A program made the position numbers and the translations under genes. Of a stretch of DNA of 64,000 nucleotides, positions 16,724 to 26,626 are shown piece after piece. The notes beneath the pieces are model-generated. The model made no database searches, was not told where the DNA came from, and saw only the letters and a list, made by a program, of their open reading frames with translations. Location: assembly GCA_902594405.1 (NCBI GenBank), contig CACJMB010000001.1:220010-284009 (forward strand), read 5' to 3'. How positions within the stretch are numbered: the stretch's first letter is position 1; each line of letters begins with the position of its first letter. Source of the DNA: an uncultured Pelagibacteraceae bacterium. Lineage in GTDB: Bacteria; Pseudomonadota; Alphaproteobacteria; Pelagibacterales; Pelagibacteraceae.

Positions 16724-17842
16724 ATGAAAAAAGACACTTTGTTAGGAGTATTTAAAAGTAAAGGCAGACTTAATAAAGAAGCTAATTCAAAATACAGATC
16801 TCCTTTTCAACGTGACAGAGATCGTATAATTCACAGCGCATCATTTAGAAGATTAAAGCATAAAACCCAAGTATTTGTTAACACAGAAGGGGATCATTTT
16901 AGAACCAGAATTACCCATTCAATTGAAGTTGCTCAAATAGCAAGATCAATTGCAAAATATCTAAAATTAAATGAAGATTTAGCTGAAACCTTAAGTCTTG
17001 CTCATGATTTAGGTCATACTCCATTCGGCCATGCAGGAGAGGATGCTTTAGATGAATGCATGCAAAATTATGGAGGTTTCGATCACAATCTTCAGACACT
17101 TAGAATCGTAATGTTTTTAGAGAATAAATATTTTAAATTTGCTGGATTAAATTTAACTCTTGAAACTTTAGAAGGACTTTTAAAACATAATGGACCAGTA
17201 GATGATCTAAGCATGATCAATAAATTAATTGGTTTAAAAGTTTTTAAAAATAAGATTAACTTTAATACGTATCCATCATTAGAAGCTCAAATATCAGCAA
17301 TATCAGACGATATTGCCTATAATAATCATGATATTCAGGATGGAATCAAAGCAAACCTATTTAAACTTGAGGAACTAGTTGAATTAGAATTTTTTAAAGA
17401 CATTTATCAAAATTATAAAAATAAAATTAATAAAAAAAATTATAAAATTGCTATTTACCAAATCATAAGAGACTCAATAGATATTATGATAAGAGATTTA
17501 CTAAGTAATACAGAAAAAAATATTAAAAAATTTAAAATTAAGTCATTAAAAGATGTATCAAAATCAAATCAATTAATAGTTTCTTTTTCAGGTAAAATAG
17601 AAAATTCAGAACAAGAAATTAGATCATTTTTAAGACATAGAATGTATGACAATAAATCGGTACTTAATAAGAATCAAAGAGGTAAAATGATAATTAAGAA
17701 ATTATTTAAAATAATTAAATCAAATCCTAGAAAATTTCTTACTAAAGAGCAATTGACTAAAGACAAATATAGAGCTATTTCAGATTTTATATCTGGTATG
17801 ACAGACAGATACGCAATTAACCTTTATAACGATAATAAATGA
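16724..17842 (+). CDS. dgt: dGTPase-like HD-domain triphosphohydrolase
   Basis: Hydrolyses deoxynucleoside triphosphates to nucleosides. HD-domain metal ligands lie in RTRITHSIEVAQIAR and LAHDLGHTPFGHAGE, with the N-terminal RSPFQRDRDRIIHSASFRRL typical of the short (about 380 aa) Dgt-like family; 372 aa here. It heads a long co-directional run through secF and overlaps argS by 4 bp. TATAAT at 16696-16701 is a likely -10. Confidence 0.9.
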   Translation: MKKDTLLGVFKSKGRLNKEANSKYRSPFQRDRDRIIHSASFRRLKHKTQVFVNTEGDHFRTRITHSIEVAQIARSIAKYLKLNEDLAETLSLAHDLGHTPFGHAGEDALDECMQNYGGFDHNLQTLRIVMFLENKYFKFAGLNLTLETLEGLLKHNGPVDDLSMINKLIGLKVFKNKINFNTYPSLEAQISAISDDIAYNNHDIQDGIKANLFKLEELVELEFFKDIYQNYKNKINKKNYKIAIYQIIRDSIDIMIRDLLSNTEKNIKKFKIKSLKDVSKSNQLIVSFSGKIENSEQEIRSFLRHRMYDNKSVLNKNQRGKMIIKKLFKIIKSNPRKFLTKEQLTKDKYRAISDFISGMTDRYAINLYNDNK

Positions 17843-19572
17843 ATATTTTTGAATTATATTTAGATAAAATTAAATCTATTATTGTTGAACTTAGTAAAAA
17901 AAATCAACTTATCGTTCCAGAAAGTTTCAATGGTATTAATGCGGAAATACCGCCTCCAAAATTTGATTGTGATATTTCAACTAATGTTGCAATGGTTTTA
18001 TCGAAACTAAACAAAACTTCTCCAATAGAATTGGCTGAAAAACTTGCACCTGAAATAAAAAATAGTGATGATCTAATAGAAAACATATCAGTTGCTAAAC
18101 CTGGTTTTATAAATATTAAATTTAAGCCATCTTTTTGGTCAAACTTTATTAAAGAAATAATTGATAACGCTGAAAAATTTGGAATTAATGAAAAAGAGAA
18201 AAAAAATAATTATTTAGTTGAATTTGTATCAGCTAATCCTACAGGACCTTTGCATGTTGGTCATTGTAGAGGAGCTATTTTAGGTGACGTCATATCTAAT
18301 GTTTTAATATTTAATAAACATAAGGTTACAAAAGAGTATTATGTAAATGATTATGGTAACCAGATTATAAATTTTACAAAATCTGTATATTTTAGAATTA
18401 GGGAAGTAAAATTTAACGAAACATTTCCTCAAGATAACCCTGATTTATACCCAGGAGATTACCTTATTGATTTTGCAAAAAATATAATTTCGGATAATTC
18501 AGATCTAAATTTTGATGATTATGAGCAAATAAGCGATAAGTTAACAGCTTTATCTATAGAACAGGCGCTACTTTTAATTAAAAAGAATCTTAAGAGTTTA
18601 GGAATTAACCACGATAATTTTGTTAGTGAAAAAAGTATTGTTTCAAATAATGAAGTAGAGAGTGTAATAAAATTTTTAGAAAAGAATAAATTTGTATACA
18701 AAGGAAAAATTAAAGCTCCAGCTGGTGAAGATGATAAAAACTGGGTAGAAAGAGAACAGTTACTTTTTAAATCTACTGATTTTGGTGACGATAAAGATAG
18801 AGCTTTACAAAAGTCAGATGGAACATGGACTTATTTTGCAAGTGATGTTGCTTATCATAAAAATAAAGTAGATCGTAAATTTGATTATTTAATAAATATT
18901 CTTGGCGCAGATCATGCTGGTTACATCAAAAGAATTTCATCCTCAGTTGAAGCTTTATCAGGAAAAAAAGATAAATTGATTTGTAAAATTAGTCAGCTTG
19001 TAAAATTAATTAAAGATAACAAACCATTTAAGATGTCTAAAAGAAAAGGCGACTACATTACGGTTGATGATTTAATTGAGGAAGTTGGAAAAGATGCAAC
19101 TAGATTCATCATGCTTAATAGAAGTAGTGATGTGGAATTAGATTTTGATTTTGATGCTGTAAAAGAAAAATCTAAAGATAATCCGTTATATTACGTTCAA
19201 TATTGTTATGCTAGAATTTCATCTGTCTTTAGACATATTAATAAAGATTTAAATTCAAAAATTGAATTAGATGATTATAGTTTCGAATACTCAAATGATG
19301 AGATCAAAATTTTAAAAAAGATTTCAGAATGGCCCAAATGTATTGATGCAGCTAGTTCAAAATTAGAACCACATAGAATACCTGTTTATTTATATGATCT
19401 TGCCTCAGAATTTCACTCGTATTGGAATCTTGGTAAACAAAACCCAGAAAAAAGATTTATTAATGATCAAAAAATAGTTTCACCAGATAAATTAATTTTT
19501 TTAAAAGCAATATCTAACGTAGTAAAATCAGGAATGGATATAGTTGGTGTAGATACACCAGATAAAATGTAA
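17839..19572 (+). CDS. argS: Arginyl-tRNA synthetase
   Basis: Charges tRNA-Arg. Class I signatures are present: the HIGH variant HVGH in NPTGPLHVGHCRGA and the KMSKS loop FKMSKRKGDYI. The C-terminal anticodon-binding (DALR) domain includes PVYLYDLASEFHSYWN. At 577 aa it has normal length. The dgt-argS order with 4-bp overlap and the small membrane protein and nagZ behind it suggest one operon. Confidence 0.96.
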   Translation: MNIFELYLDKIKSIIVELSKKNQLIVPESFNGINAEIPPPKFDCDISTNVAMVLSKLNKTSPIELAEKLAPEIKNSDDLIENISVAKPGFINIKFKPSFWSNFIKEIIDNAEKFGINEKEKKNNYLVEFVSANPTGPLHVGHCRGAILGDVISNVLIFNKHKVTKEYYVNDYGNQIINFTKSVYFRIREVKFNETFPQDNPDLYPGDYLIDFAKNIISDNSDLNFDDYEQISDKLTALSIEQALLLIKKNLKSLGINHDNFVSEKSIVSNNEVESVIKFLEKNKFVYKGKIKAPAGEDDKNWVEREQLLFKSTDFGDDKDRALQKSDGTWTYFASDVAYHKNKVDRKFDYLINILGADHAGYIKRISSSVEALSGKKDKLICKISQLVKLIKDNKPFKMSKRKGDYITVDDLIEEVGKDATRFIMLNRSSDVELDFDFDAVKEKSKDNPLYYVQYCYARISSVFRHINKDLNSKIELDDYSFEYSNDEIKILKKISEWPKCIDAASSKLEPHRIPVYLYDLASEFHSYWNLGKQNPEKRFINDQKIVSPDKLIFLKAISNVVKSGMDIVGVDTPDKM

Positions 19573-19832
19573 TGCTAAAAGAAATTAAGTATTTAATCTT
19601 TATTGTTGTAATTGCTTTATTTATTTTTTTGACTGGTAGATATTATTTTTCAGATGAAAATAAAAAGAAATCATACAGATCTTATAAAAATAACGATGAA
19701 AAAATTAAATTATACTCAAAAAATTTACCTGTTTTGGAAAATGATACACAAAATGTAATAGAATACGTTAAGCAAACAAACAAAAAAAAGAAAAAAAAGT
19801 TTAATTTTTGGAAACTTTTAGAGAATGATTAA
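19572..19832 (+). CDS. Small membrane-anchored protein of unknown function
   Basis: 86 aa with one N-terminal hydrophobic helix (about 5-25) and a Lys/Asn-rich tail. No family recognised. It overlaps argS by 1 bp and nagZ by 8 bp. In other alphaproteobacteria a membrane-anchored SPOR-domain protein sits between argS and nagZ, so this may be a shortened relic that kept the anchor and lost the SPOR domain. That idea is inference from position. Confidence 0.7.
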   Translation: MLKEIKYLIFIVVIALFIFLTGRYYFSDENKKKSYRSYKNNDEKIKLYSKNLPVLENDTQNVIEYVKQTNKKKKKKFNFWKLLEND

Positions 19833-20775
19833 GAATAGAAGAGCTTTTATTGTTGGTTTAAAATCATTAAAATTATCAAAAAAAGAGATAACTTTTTTAA
19901 AAAAATATAAACCATGGGGAGTTATTTTATTTTCAAGAAACATAAGTTCAATTGAACAAACTAAAAAATTAACTGATAAAATAAAAAAGATATTTAAAGA
20001 CAAAAAATACCCAATATTAATTGATCAAGAAGGAGGACGAGTAAATCGATTAGGTAAAATTATTTCATTTGATAATTTGACTTCTGAATATTTTGGCAAT
20101 TTATTCACAAAAGATAAGAAAAAATTTAATATTATTTATAAATTATTTATTGATAAAACTTCTTATTTGCTTAAATCAATCGGTGTTAACATAAATACCG
20201 TTCCTGTTTTAGATCTTAGATTTAAAGGAGCTAGCAACATTATTGGTGATAGGTCTTTTTCAAAAAATAAAAAAAATATCTCTAAAATTGGAGATATTTG
20301 TATTGATTATTTTCATGAAAATTCCATCGGAACTGTGATGAAACACATACCAGGGCATGGATTAGCTAGGGTAGATAGTCATAAATTTACTCCTATAGTT
20401 ACCAAAAACTTAAATTATTTGAATAAAAATGATTTTTTTCCATTCAAGAAAAAACAAAGCTATTTTGCAATGACAGCACACGTAATTTATCGAAGCATTG
20501 ATAGATTTAATACAGCTACACACTCTAAAAAAATTATAAATTTAATTAGAAAAAAAATTGGCTTTAAAAACATTTTAATTTCAGATGATTTATCAATGAA
20601 AAGTTTAAAAGATGATTTAAAAACTAATACTATTAAAACATTTAGTGCAGGTTGTAATATTGCTCTTCATTGTAATGGCAAAATGTCTGAAATGAAGGTA
20701 GTTGGTGATAATTCACCAAAGGTTAGTAATTTTATCATAAAAAAAACATCGCTATTTTATAAAATTTTAAGTTAA
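19825..20775 (+). CDS. nagZ: Beta-N-acetylhexosaminidase (GH3) NagZ
   Basis: Removes GlcNAc from muropeptides during peptidoglycan recycling. GH3 motifs are present: IDQEGGRVNRL, the NagZ signature MKHIPGHGLARVDSHK, and the nucleophile segment LISDDLSMKSL. At 316 aa it is slightly short for the family. Placed between the argS-linked membrane protein and scpA. Confidence 0.92.
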   Translation: MIKNRRAFIVGLKSLKLSKKEITFLKKYKPWGVILFSRNISSIEQTKKLTDKIKKIFKDKKYPILIDQEGGRVNRLGKIISFDNLTSEYFGNLFTKDKKKFNIIYKLFIDKTSYLLKSIGVNINTVPVLDLRFKGASNIIGDRSFSKNKKNISKIGDICIDYFHENSIGTVMKHIPGHGLARVDSHKFTPIVTKNLNYLNKNDFFPFKKKQSYFAMTAHVIYRSIDRFNTATHSKKIINLIRKKIGFKNILISDDLSMKSLKDDLKTNTIKTFSAGCNIALHCNGKMSEMKVVGDNSPKVSNFIIKKTSLFYKILS

Positions 20776-20784
20776 TATCTGAGC

Positions 20785-21528
20785 ATGACTATTTCTGATT
20801 CTGCATTATTTAATGTTGATATTAATAATTATAATGGCCCTCTAGATGTTCTTTTAGATTTAGCCAAAGCTCAAAAGGTAGATCTTGAAGAGATATCAAT
20901 TACAAAGTTAGCAGATCAGTTTCACGATTATATTACAAAAGAAAAAGATTTAAATTTAGAAATTGCGTCAGAATATTTATTAATGGCAACTTGGTTAGCT
21001 TATTTAAAATCTAAATTATTACTTCCAGGAACACCAGAAGAAGAATTTAAAGTTCAAGAAGTTGCTGAAAAATTAAAATTACAACTTAAAAAACTAGAAT
21101 TGATAAGATTGCTTTCTGAACAAATGTTAAAAAGAAAAAGATTAGGAAGAGAAATTCGATCAAGAGGAATGAAAGGAAATATAAGATCTATTTATAGCAC
21201 AGAATATAATTTAAGTTTATTTGAGCTTCTTAAGTCATACTCAACAATTATTATGACCAAGGACTTTCAAAAAATGAATATTCCTAAATTGCCTGTATTT
21301 ACTACAGAAGATGGAATTAAAACAATAAGAGAATTTTTCGGTAAATTAATTGATTGGAAGAAATTAGATGATTTAATTCCTCAAAATTTTAAAAGTAATT
21401 CAAAATATAAACGTACGGGTAAAGCAGGTATATTTGCTGGATCGTTAGAATTAGTTAAAGAAGGAAATTTAACTATGAAACAAGATAAATTATTTGATGA
21501 TATTTATGTGAAGGAAAATAATGATTAA
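20785..21528 (+). CDS. scpA: Segregation and condensation protein A
   Basis: Kleisin subunit that joins SMC and ScpB in chromosome condensation. The N-terminal YNGPLDVLLDLAKAQKVDLEEISI and the SEYLLMATWLAYLKSKLLLP segment are diagnostic. 247 aa. It overlaps scpB by 8 bp, the usual scpAB pairing. Confidence 0.94.
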   Translation: MTISDSALFNVDINNYNGPLDVLLDLAKAQKVDLEEISITKLADQFHDYITKEKDLNLEIASEYLLMATWLAYLKSKLLLPGTPEEEFKVQEVAEKLKLQLKKLELIRLLSEQMLKRKRLGREIRSRGMKGNIRSIYSTEYNLSLFELLKSYSTIIMTKDFQKMNIPKLPVFTTEDGIKTIREFFGKLIDWKKLDDLIPQNFKSNSKYKRTGKAGIFAGSLELVKEGNLTMKQDKLFDDIYVKENND

Positions 21529-22222
21529 AAAAGAAAAGATTACAAAAGATAATATTGTTAAATTTCCATCTAAGTTAACTGATTTAGAAAAAGAAATTGA
21601 AGCAGTTATTTTTGCTGCTGCAGAACCATTAGATATTGATACAATTGAAAGCAAAATTACTAAAAAGGGTAGTGTTGCAAAATCATTAGAGAAGTTACAA
21701 CAAGAATACTCTCAACGTGGTATTAATTTAGTTTGTATTAAAGATAAGTGGTCGTTTAGAACTTCACCTAACTTGTCTAATATCATGTCACAAGAGAAGA
21801 CAGTAGAAAAGAAACTTTCTAGAGCTGCAGTGGAGACTTTAGCCATAATCGTTTATCACCAACCTGTTACCAGAGCTGAGATTGAGGAGATAAGAGGCGT
21901 TGCATTTGGAACAAATACTCTTGAAATATTGATGGAACTCAACTGGGTTAAACCAGGAGGTCGTAAAGATGTACCAGGTAGACCAATTCAATATGTTACA
22001 ACTGATGAATTTTTAAGTCATTTCAATCTTCAAAAATTATCCGATTTACCAACAATTGATGAATTAGGTGCTGCTGGATTAATTGACAGTTCTAGTGTTG
22101 ATAATGCAATTTTTGGAACTGGAAAATTCTACAAAGAAAAACAAGAAGAAAAAAAAGAGGATATTTATTCTAATATTGACGAGATGTTAAACAGCACTCT
22201 TGATACAGAGGAGAAAGATTAA
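21521..22222 (+). CDS. scpB: Segregation and condensation protein B
   Basis: Partner of ScpA and SMC. The winged-helix region shows AAVETLAIIVYHQPVTRAEIEEIRG and the C-terminal RPIQYVTTDEFLSHFNL of the family. The N-terminus (about 25 residues) and the Lys/Glu-rich C-terminus (after residue 205) are outside the core. 233 aa; followed by tatA after 47 bp. Confidence 0.94.
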   Translation: MIKKEKITKDNIVKFPSKLTDLEKEIEAVIFAAAEPLDIDTIESKITKKGSVAKSLEKLQQEYSQRGINLVCIKDKWSFRTSPNLSNIMSQEKTVEKKLSRAAVETLAIIVYHQPVTRAEIEEIRGVAFGTNTLEILMELNWVKPGGRKDVPGRPIQYVTTDEFLSHFNLQKLSDLPTIDELGAAGLIDSSSVDNAIFGTGKFYKEKQEEKKEDIYSNIDEMLNSTLDTEEKD

Positions 22223-22269
22223 CAAAAAAGTAACTTTTAAATTAAGGATAAAAAGGTTATAAGTTTTTC

Positions 22270-22470
22270 ATGAGCATAGGAATTTGGCAAATAGCAATCG
22301 TAGTTATATTAGTAGTCTTATTATTTGGACGAGGTAAAATCTCAAGTCTGATGGGTGATGTAGCTAAAGGTATTAAAAGTTTCAAAAAAGGAATGGCGTC
22401 AGATGTTACTGACGATACAGAGCCAAAAAATATATCCGACGAAAATAAAGACTCAGAAAACAAAGATTAA
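22270..22470 (+). CDS. tatA: Twin-arginine translocase subunit TatA
   Basis: Forms the pore of the Tat export system. The 66-aa protein has a short N-terminal membrane helix (about 4-20), the [23 protein letters not shown] amphipathic stretch and an acidic tail. It opens tatABC, with 5 bp to tatB. Confidence 0.94.
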   Translation: MSIGIWQIAIVVILVVLLFGRGKISSLMGDVAKGIKSFKKGMASDVTDDTEPKNISDENKDSENKD

Positions 22471-22475
22471 ATCAC

Positions 22476-22697
22476 ATGCCTACTATTGGTTGGTTTGAGA
22501 TATTAATTGTTGTTGGTATTGCAATTGTTGTTCTTGGGCCAAAAGATTTTCCAATCATGTTAAAGAAAGCAGGTTCTTGGATAGGGACTGCAAAAAGATA
22601 TGTGAGCAACATTCAAAATGAGGTTTCTAATTTAGAAATTGATGAAGAAAAAATTGATAATGAAATAAAAAAAGAAACTAAAAAAGATGAGCAATGA
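22476..22697 (+). CDS. tatB: Twin-arginine translocase subunit TatB
   Basis: Receptor partner of TatC. The 73-aa protein shows the TatB-type N-terminus (PTIGWFEILIVVGIAIVVLGPKDFP) with the conserved GP-hinge. It is much shorter than the 170-aa E. coli TatB, having lost most of the C-terminal region, as expected in a streamlined genome. Overlaps tatC by 11 bp. Confidence 0.92.
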   Translation: MPTIGWFEILIVVGIAIVVLGPKDFPIMLKKAGSWIGTAKRYVSNIQNEVSNLEIDEEKIDNEIKKETKKDEQ

Positions 22698-23457
22698 AGA
22701 AAATGAAGGTGGATTTGTTAGCCATCTAACAGAACTAAGAAAAAGATTAATACATAGTTTTATATTTCTAATAATCTTTTTTGTTATTTGTTATATATTT
22801 GCAGAACATATCTATGGTTTTTTAGTTGATCCATTTGCCCAAGCTGTAAAAGATGATGGATCTGATAGAAGACTTATTTTTACTGCCTTACAGGAAACTT
22901 TTTTAACATATATTAAGGTATCCTTTTTCACAGCTTTTTTCGTGACCTGTCCATTTATTCTGATGCAAATATGGAAATTTATTGCACCAGGATTATATAA
23001 ACATGAAAAAGTTGCTATACTTCCATACCTTATCTTAACACCAGTCCTTTTCTTTTTGGGAGGTATGCTTGTTTACTATTTAATAATGCCTCTAGCTATT
23101 AAATTCTTTTTATCATTTGAAAGTACAGGGATGTCTACAAGTTTACCAATTCAATTAGAAGCCAAAGTAAATGAATACTTGTCACTTGTTATGAAGCTAA
23201 TTTTTGCATTTGGAATAAGTTTCCAACTACCTATTGTCTTAAGCTTGTTAGCAAGAATAGGTGTTGTTGATAGTCAATTTTTAAAAGAGAGAAGAAAGTA
23301 TGTTGTAGTAATTATATTTGCTGCTGCTGCATTACTTACCCCACCAGATCCAATTACTCAAATAGGTTTAGCAATTCCATTATTAATTTTATATGAATTA
23401 TCAATATTTTCAGTAAAATTTATAGAAAACAAAAATTTAGAAAAAACTGATGCATAA
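22687..23457 (+). CDS. tatC: Twin-arginine translocase subunit TatC
   Basis: Membrane receptor for twin-arginine signal peptides, 256 aa with six predicted helices. Family motifs are present: [15 protein letters not shown] at the N-terminus, [14 protein letters not shown] text ([15 protein letters not shown]) and [13 protein letters not shown]. Overlaps tatB by 11 bp and serS by 8 bp. Confidence 0.95.
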   Translation: MSNEENEGGFVSHLTELRKRLIHSFIFLIIFFVICYIFAEHIYGFLVDPFAQAVKDDGSDRRLIFTALQETFLTYIKVSFFTAFFVTCPFILMQIWKFIAPGLYKHEKVAILPYLILTPVLFFLGGMLVYYLIMPLAIKFFLSFESTGMSTSLPIQLEAKVNEYLSLVMKLIFAFGISFQLPIVLSLLARIGVVDSQFLKERRKYVVVIIFAAAALLTPPDPITQIGLAIPLLILYELSIFSVKFIENKNLEKTDA

Positions 23458-24709
23458 TTTAAAAGAAATTAGAAAAGATTTTTCAAAATTTGAAAGAGAT
23501 CTTGAAAAACGTTCAGTTAAAATTGATTTTAATAATTTAAAAAAGCTTGATGAGTTAAATAGAGATTTAATTCAAAAGAAAGAAAATTTAGAAAAAGAAA
23601 AAAAAGATATTTCAAAATCTAAAGATGAAAGTTTATTCAAAAAATCTAAAGAAATATCTGCAGAATTAGAAAAAATTTCTGAACAACAAAAAAATACCAA
23701 AACTGAATTAGATAATATTTTATCAAGTATACCAAATATACCTCATCAAGATGTTCCAAATGGAAAAGATGAAAATGATAATGTGGAAGTTTTAAAAGCA
23801 GGGAAAGTTCCTGAATTTGATTTTAAACCCAAATCTCATTATGAACTTGGTGAAAATTTAGGCATGCTTGATTTTGATCTTGCAACAAAAACAACTGGAT
23901 CAAGATTTGTATTTGTTAAAAAAGAATTAGCATTACTAGAACGAGCTTTATCTAATTTTATGCTAGATACTCATATTGTTCAAAATGGTTATCAAGAGAT
24001 TTCACCTCCGTTGATTGCCTCTGATAATACAATGTATGGAACAGGCCAATTACCAAAATTTGAAAACGATCAATTTGAAATAAAATTTGATGAAGGATCT
24101 GATAGAAAATTTTTAATTCCAACTGCTGAAGTAATTTTAACAAACATTGTTAAAGATAAAATTGTAGACCAAAAAGATTTACCAATGAGATTTGTTGCCT
24201 CAACCCCATGTTTTAGAAAAGAAGCCGGCAGTTATGGAAAAGACACCAAGGGAATGATTAGACAACACCAATTTTATAAGGTTGAGATGGTTAGTATTGT
24301 GGAAAAAGAAAATTGCTTAGAAGAATTAGAGCGAATGACAAACTGCGCAACAGATATTCTGGATAAGCTAGATTTACCTTATAGAAAAGTAATTTTATGT
24401 TCAGGTGATATGGGTTTTAGTGCAGAAAAAACTTATGATATTGAAGTGTGGTTACCATCAGAAAACAAGTATCGTGAAATATCATCATGCTCTTCTTGTT
24501 CAACATTTCAGGCACAAAGAATGAAATCAAGATATAAAAATAAAAACAAGGAAACTGTTTTTGTTGGAACATTAAATGGAAGTGGTTTAGCTGTGGGTAG
24601 AACTTTAATTGCTGTATTAGAAAACTATCAACAAAAAGATGGTTCGATTATTATTCCTAAGGTACTGCGACCGTATATGAATAATTTGGAATTGATTTCA
24701 GCTAAATAA
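23450..24709 (+). CDS. serS: Seryl-tRNA synthetase
   Basis: Charges tRNA-Ser. The N-terminal 110 residues form the long coiled-coil tRNA-binding arm (Lys/Glu-rich). Class II motifs follow: motif 2 in [22 protein letters not shown] and motif 3 in [20 protein letters not shown]. 419 aa. Its substrate tRNA-Ser(UGA) is encoded at 40449-40538. Confidence 0.95.
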   Translation: MHNLKEIRKDFSKFERDLEKRSVKIDFNNLKKLDELNRDLIQKKENLEKEKKDISKSKDESLFKKSKEISAELEKISEQQKNTKTELDNILSSIPNIPHQDVPNGKDENDNVEVLKAGKVPEFDFKPKSHYELGENLGMLDFDLATKTTGSRFVFVKKELALLERALSNFMLDTHIVQNGYQEISPPLIASDNTMYGTGQLPKFENDQFEIKFDEGSDRKFLIPTAEVILTNIVKDKIVDQKDLPMRFVASTPCFRKEAGSYGKDTKGMIRQHQFYKVEMVSIVEKENCLEELERMTNCATDILDKLDLPYRKVILCSGDMGFSAEKTYDIEVWLPSENKYREISSCSSCSTFQAQRMKSRYKNKNKETVFVGTLNGSGLAVGRTLIAVLENYQQKDGSIIIPKVLRPYMNNLELISAK

Positions 24710-24764
24710 AGTTGTTTTAATTACACAGATAGTATAAGTATTCACATAATTTATAAGGAGATTT

Positions 24765-25058
24765 ATGGAAGGCTCAGGAATAGGACAATTTATACCGTTA
24801 ATTTTAATTTTTGTTATTTTTTATTTTTTCTTAATCAGACCACAGCAAAAAAAAGTTAAAGAGCACAAAGCAATGGTTGAAAGCCTTAAGAGAGGTGACA
24901 AGGTTGTTACTTCTGGTGGAATTACAGGTACTGTGGAGAGACTTATAGACAATGATAAAGTTGAAGTAGAAATTGCTGAAAACGTTAAAGTTGAGATAGT
25001 TAAATCAACTGGTATTCAAAGTCTTGTTAATACAAATACACAAGAAGTTAAAAAATAA
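24765..25058 (+). CDS. yajC: Preprotein translocase subunit YajC
   Basis: Accessory subunit of SecDF. The 97-aa protein has one membrane helix (about 7-25), then RPQQKKVKEHKAMVESLKRGDKVVTSGGITGTV, which is diagnostic. AAGGAG at 24754-24759 gives it one of the strongest ribosome-binding sites in the window. A 14-bp gap leads to secD. Confidence 0.95.
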   Translation: MEGSGIGQFIPLILIFVIFYFFLIRPQQKKVKEHKAMVESLKRGDKVVTSGGITGTVERLIDNDKVEVEIAENVKVEIVKSTGIQSLVNTNTQEVKK

Positions 25059-25072
25059 TTATTTTTAGTTAA

Positions 25073-26626
25073 GTGCTTTATTTCTCTAAGTTAAGAATTG
25101 TATTTATAACTTTTTTTTCAGTTTTATTTATTTTAATAGCTTCATCAAATCTTTTTAAATTTGATGATAATTTTTTTGATAAAAAAATTAATCTAGGTTT
25201 AGATCTTCAGGGTGGATCATATCTTTTACTTGAAATTGATAATGAACCAGTAATTGAACAAAAATTACAAAACCTAACAACAACAATTAGAAATTACTTC
25301 AAAGAAAAAAATATTAAAATCAACAATATTAAAATAGATAATCAGAACATTTTTTTTAATGTAACAAATGATGATAAGCAATCTGTCTTAGATGTTTTTA
25401 AGGACGAAAATAGTGACCTTAACCCTTATTACCCAAGATTTAAATCACATCAGTTAGAAATTGAAGATACAGGGTTAAATTTAAAAGTTAATTTTTCAAG
25501 ACAGGGTTTAATTAAACTTAAAACTTCTTCTCAAGATCAAGCTATAGAAATAGTAAGAAGAAGGGTAGATGAGGTTGGAACTAATGAACCCAACATACTT
25601 AAAAGAGGAAATAACAGAATTTTAGTAGAGCTTCCTGGATTAGATGATCCAATGAGAATAAAATCATTGCTTGGTAAAACTGCAAACCTTACTTTTCGTT
25701 TTGTAACAAATGATGAAAATGATCGTTTTGGTGTTGAAAAGTTAAAATTTGAAAATGACCTAGAAGAAGCCACAGTTAGTAAAAGAATTATAATCAGTGG
25801 TGAAAATTTACTCGATGCACAACCAAAAATGGATACTCAAGCTAACCAAACAATTGTTTCATTTACTTTAGATAGAGTAGGTGCAAAGAGGTTTGGTAAG
25901 GCAACATCAACTGGTATTGGAAAACAATTAGCAATTGTTTTAGATGGTAAAATTATTAGTGCACCTGTAGTTAGAGATACGATTGCTAGTGGTTCTGGTC
26001 AGATAAGTGGTGGCTTTACTTTTCAAACAGCAACTGATCTAGCTTTATTATTAAGATCAGGAGCATTGCCAGCACCATTAGAAATAATTGAAGAAAGAAC
26101 GGTTGGACCTGATCTTGGACAAGACTCTATCAATGCAGGTATGATTGCTTTGGCAATAGGTTTTATGTTGGTGATAATTTTTATGTTCGTAAAATATAAA
26201 ATTTTTGGATTAATTACCAATGTAACACTAATAGTTAATTTGTTTATTCTTTTGGGTGTTTTAACTTTATTTGAAGCAACTTTAACATTGCCCGGTATTG
26301 CAGGAATTATTCTAACTGTAGGTATGGCAGTTGATGCAAATGTTTTAATTTTTGAGAGGATTAAAGAAGAACTAAAAGACGAGACTAATAATATTTTGGC
26401 TTTTGATGGCGGTTATACTAAATCGAGAACAGCAATTTTAGATGCTAATATTACCACATTACTAGCAGCAATTATTTTGTTTTTCATGGGTTCAGGTCCA
26501 GTAAAAGGTTTTGCTGTAACTTTAGGAGTTGGAATATTTACAACACTATTTTCAGTCTATTTCATAGCAAGATTGTTCACTAGTATTTATGTATCAAGAA
26601 ATAAAGATAAGGAAAAATTAATCTAA
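25073..26626 (+). CDS. secD: Protein translocase subunit SecD
   Basis: RND-fold membrane subunit that uses the proton motive force to help export. It has an N-terminal helix, a periplasmic domain (GLDLQGGSYLLLEID; RGNNRILVELPGLDDP) and five further helices. 517 aa. An in-frame TAA stands directly before the GTG at 25073, so translation must begin at this GTG or later. No Shine-Dalgarno is visible, suggesting translational coupling to yajC. Overlaps secF by 1 bp. Confidence 0.95.
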   Translation: MLYFSKLRIVFITFFSVLFILIASSNLFKFDDNFFDKKINLGLDLQGGSYLLLEIDNEPVIEQKLQNLTTTIRNYFKEKNIKINNIKIDNQNIFFNVTNDDKQSVLDVFKDENSDLNPYYPRFKSHQLEIEDTGLNLKVNFSRQGLIKLKTSSQDQAIEIVRRRVDEVGTNEPNILKRGNNRILVELPGLDDPMRIKSLLGKTANLTFRFVTNDENDRFGVEKLKFENDLEEATVSKRIIISGENLLDAQPKMDTQANQTIVSFTLDRVGAKRFGKATSTGIGKQLAIVLDGKIISAPVVRDTIASGSGQISGGFTFQTATDLALLLRSGALPAPLEIIEERTVGPDLGQDSINAGMIALAIGFMLVIIFMFVKYKIFGLITNVTLIVNLFILLGVLTLFEATLTLPGIAGIILTVGMAVDANVLIFERIKEELKDETNNILAFDGGYTKSRTAILDANITTLLAAIILFFMGSGPVKGFAVTLGVGIFTTLFSVYFIARLFTSIYVSRNKDKEKLI

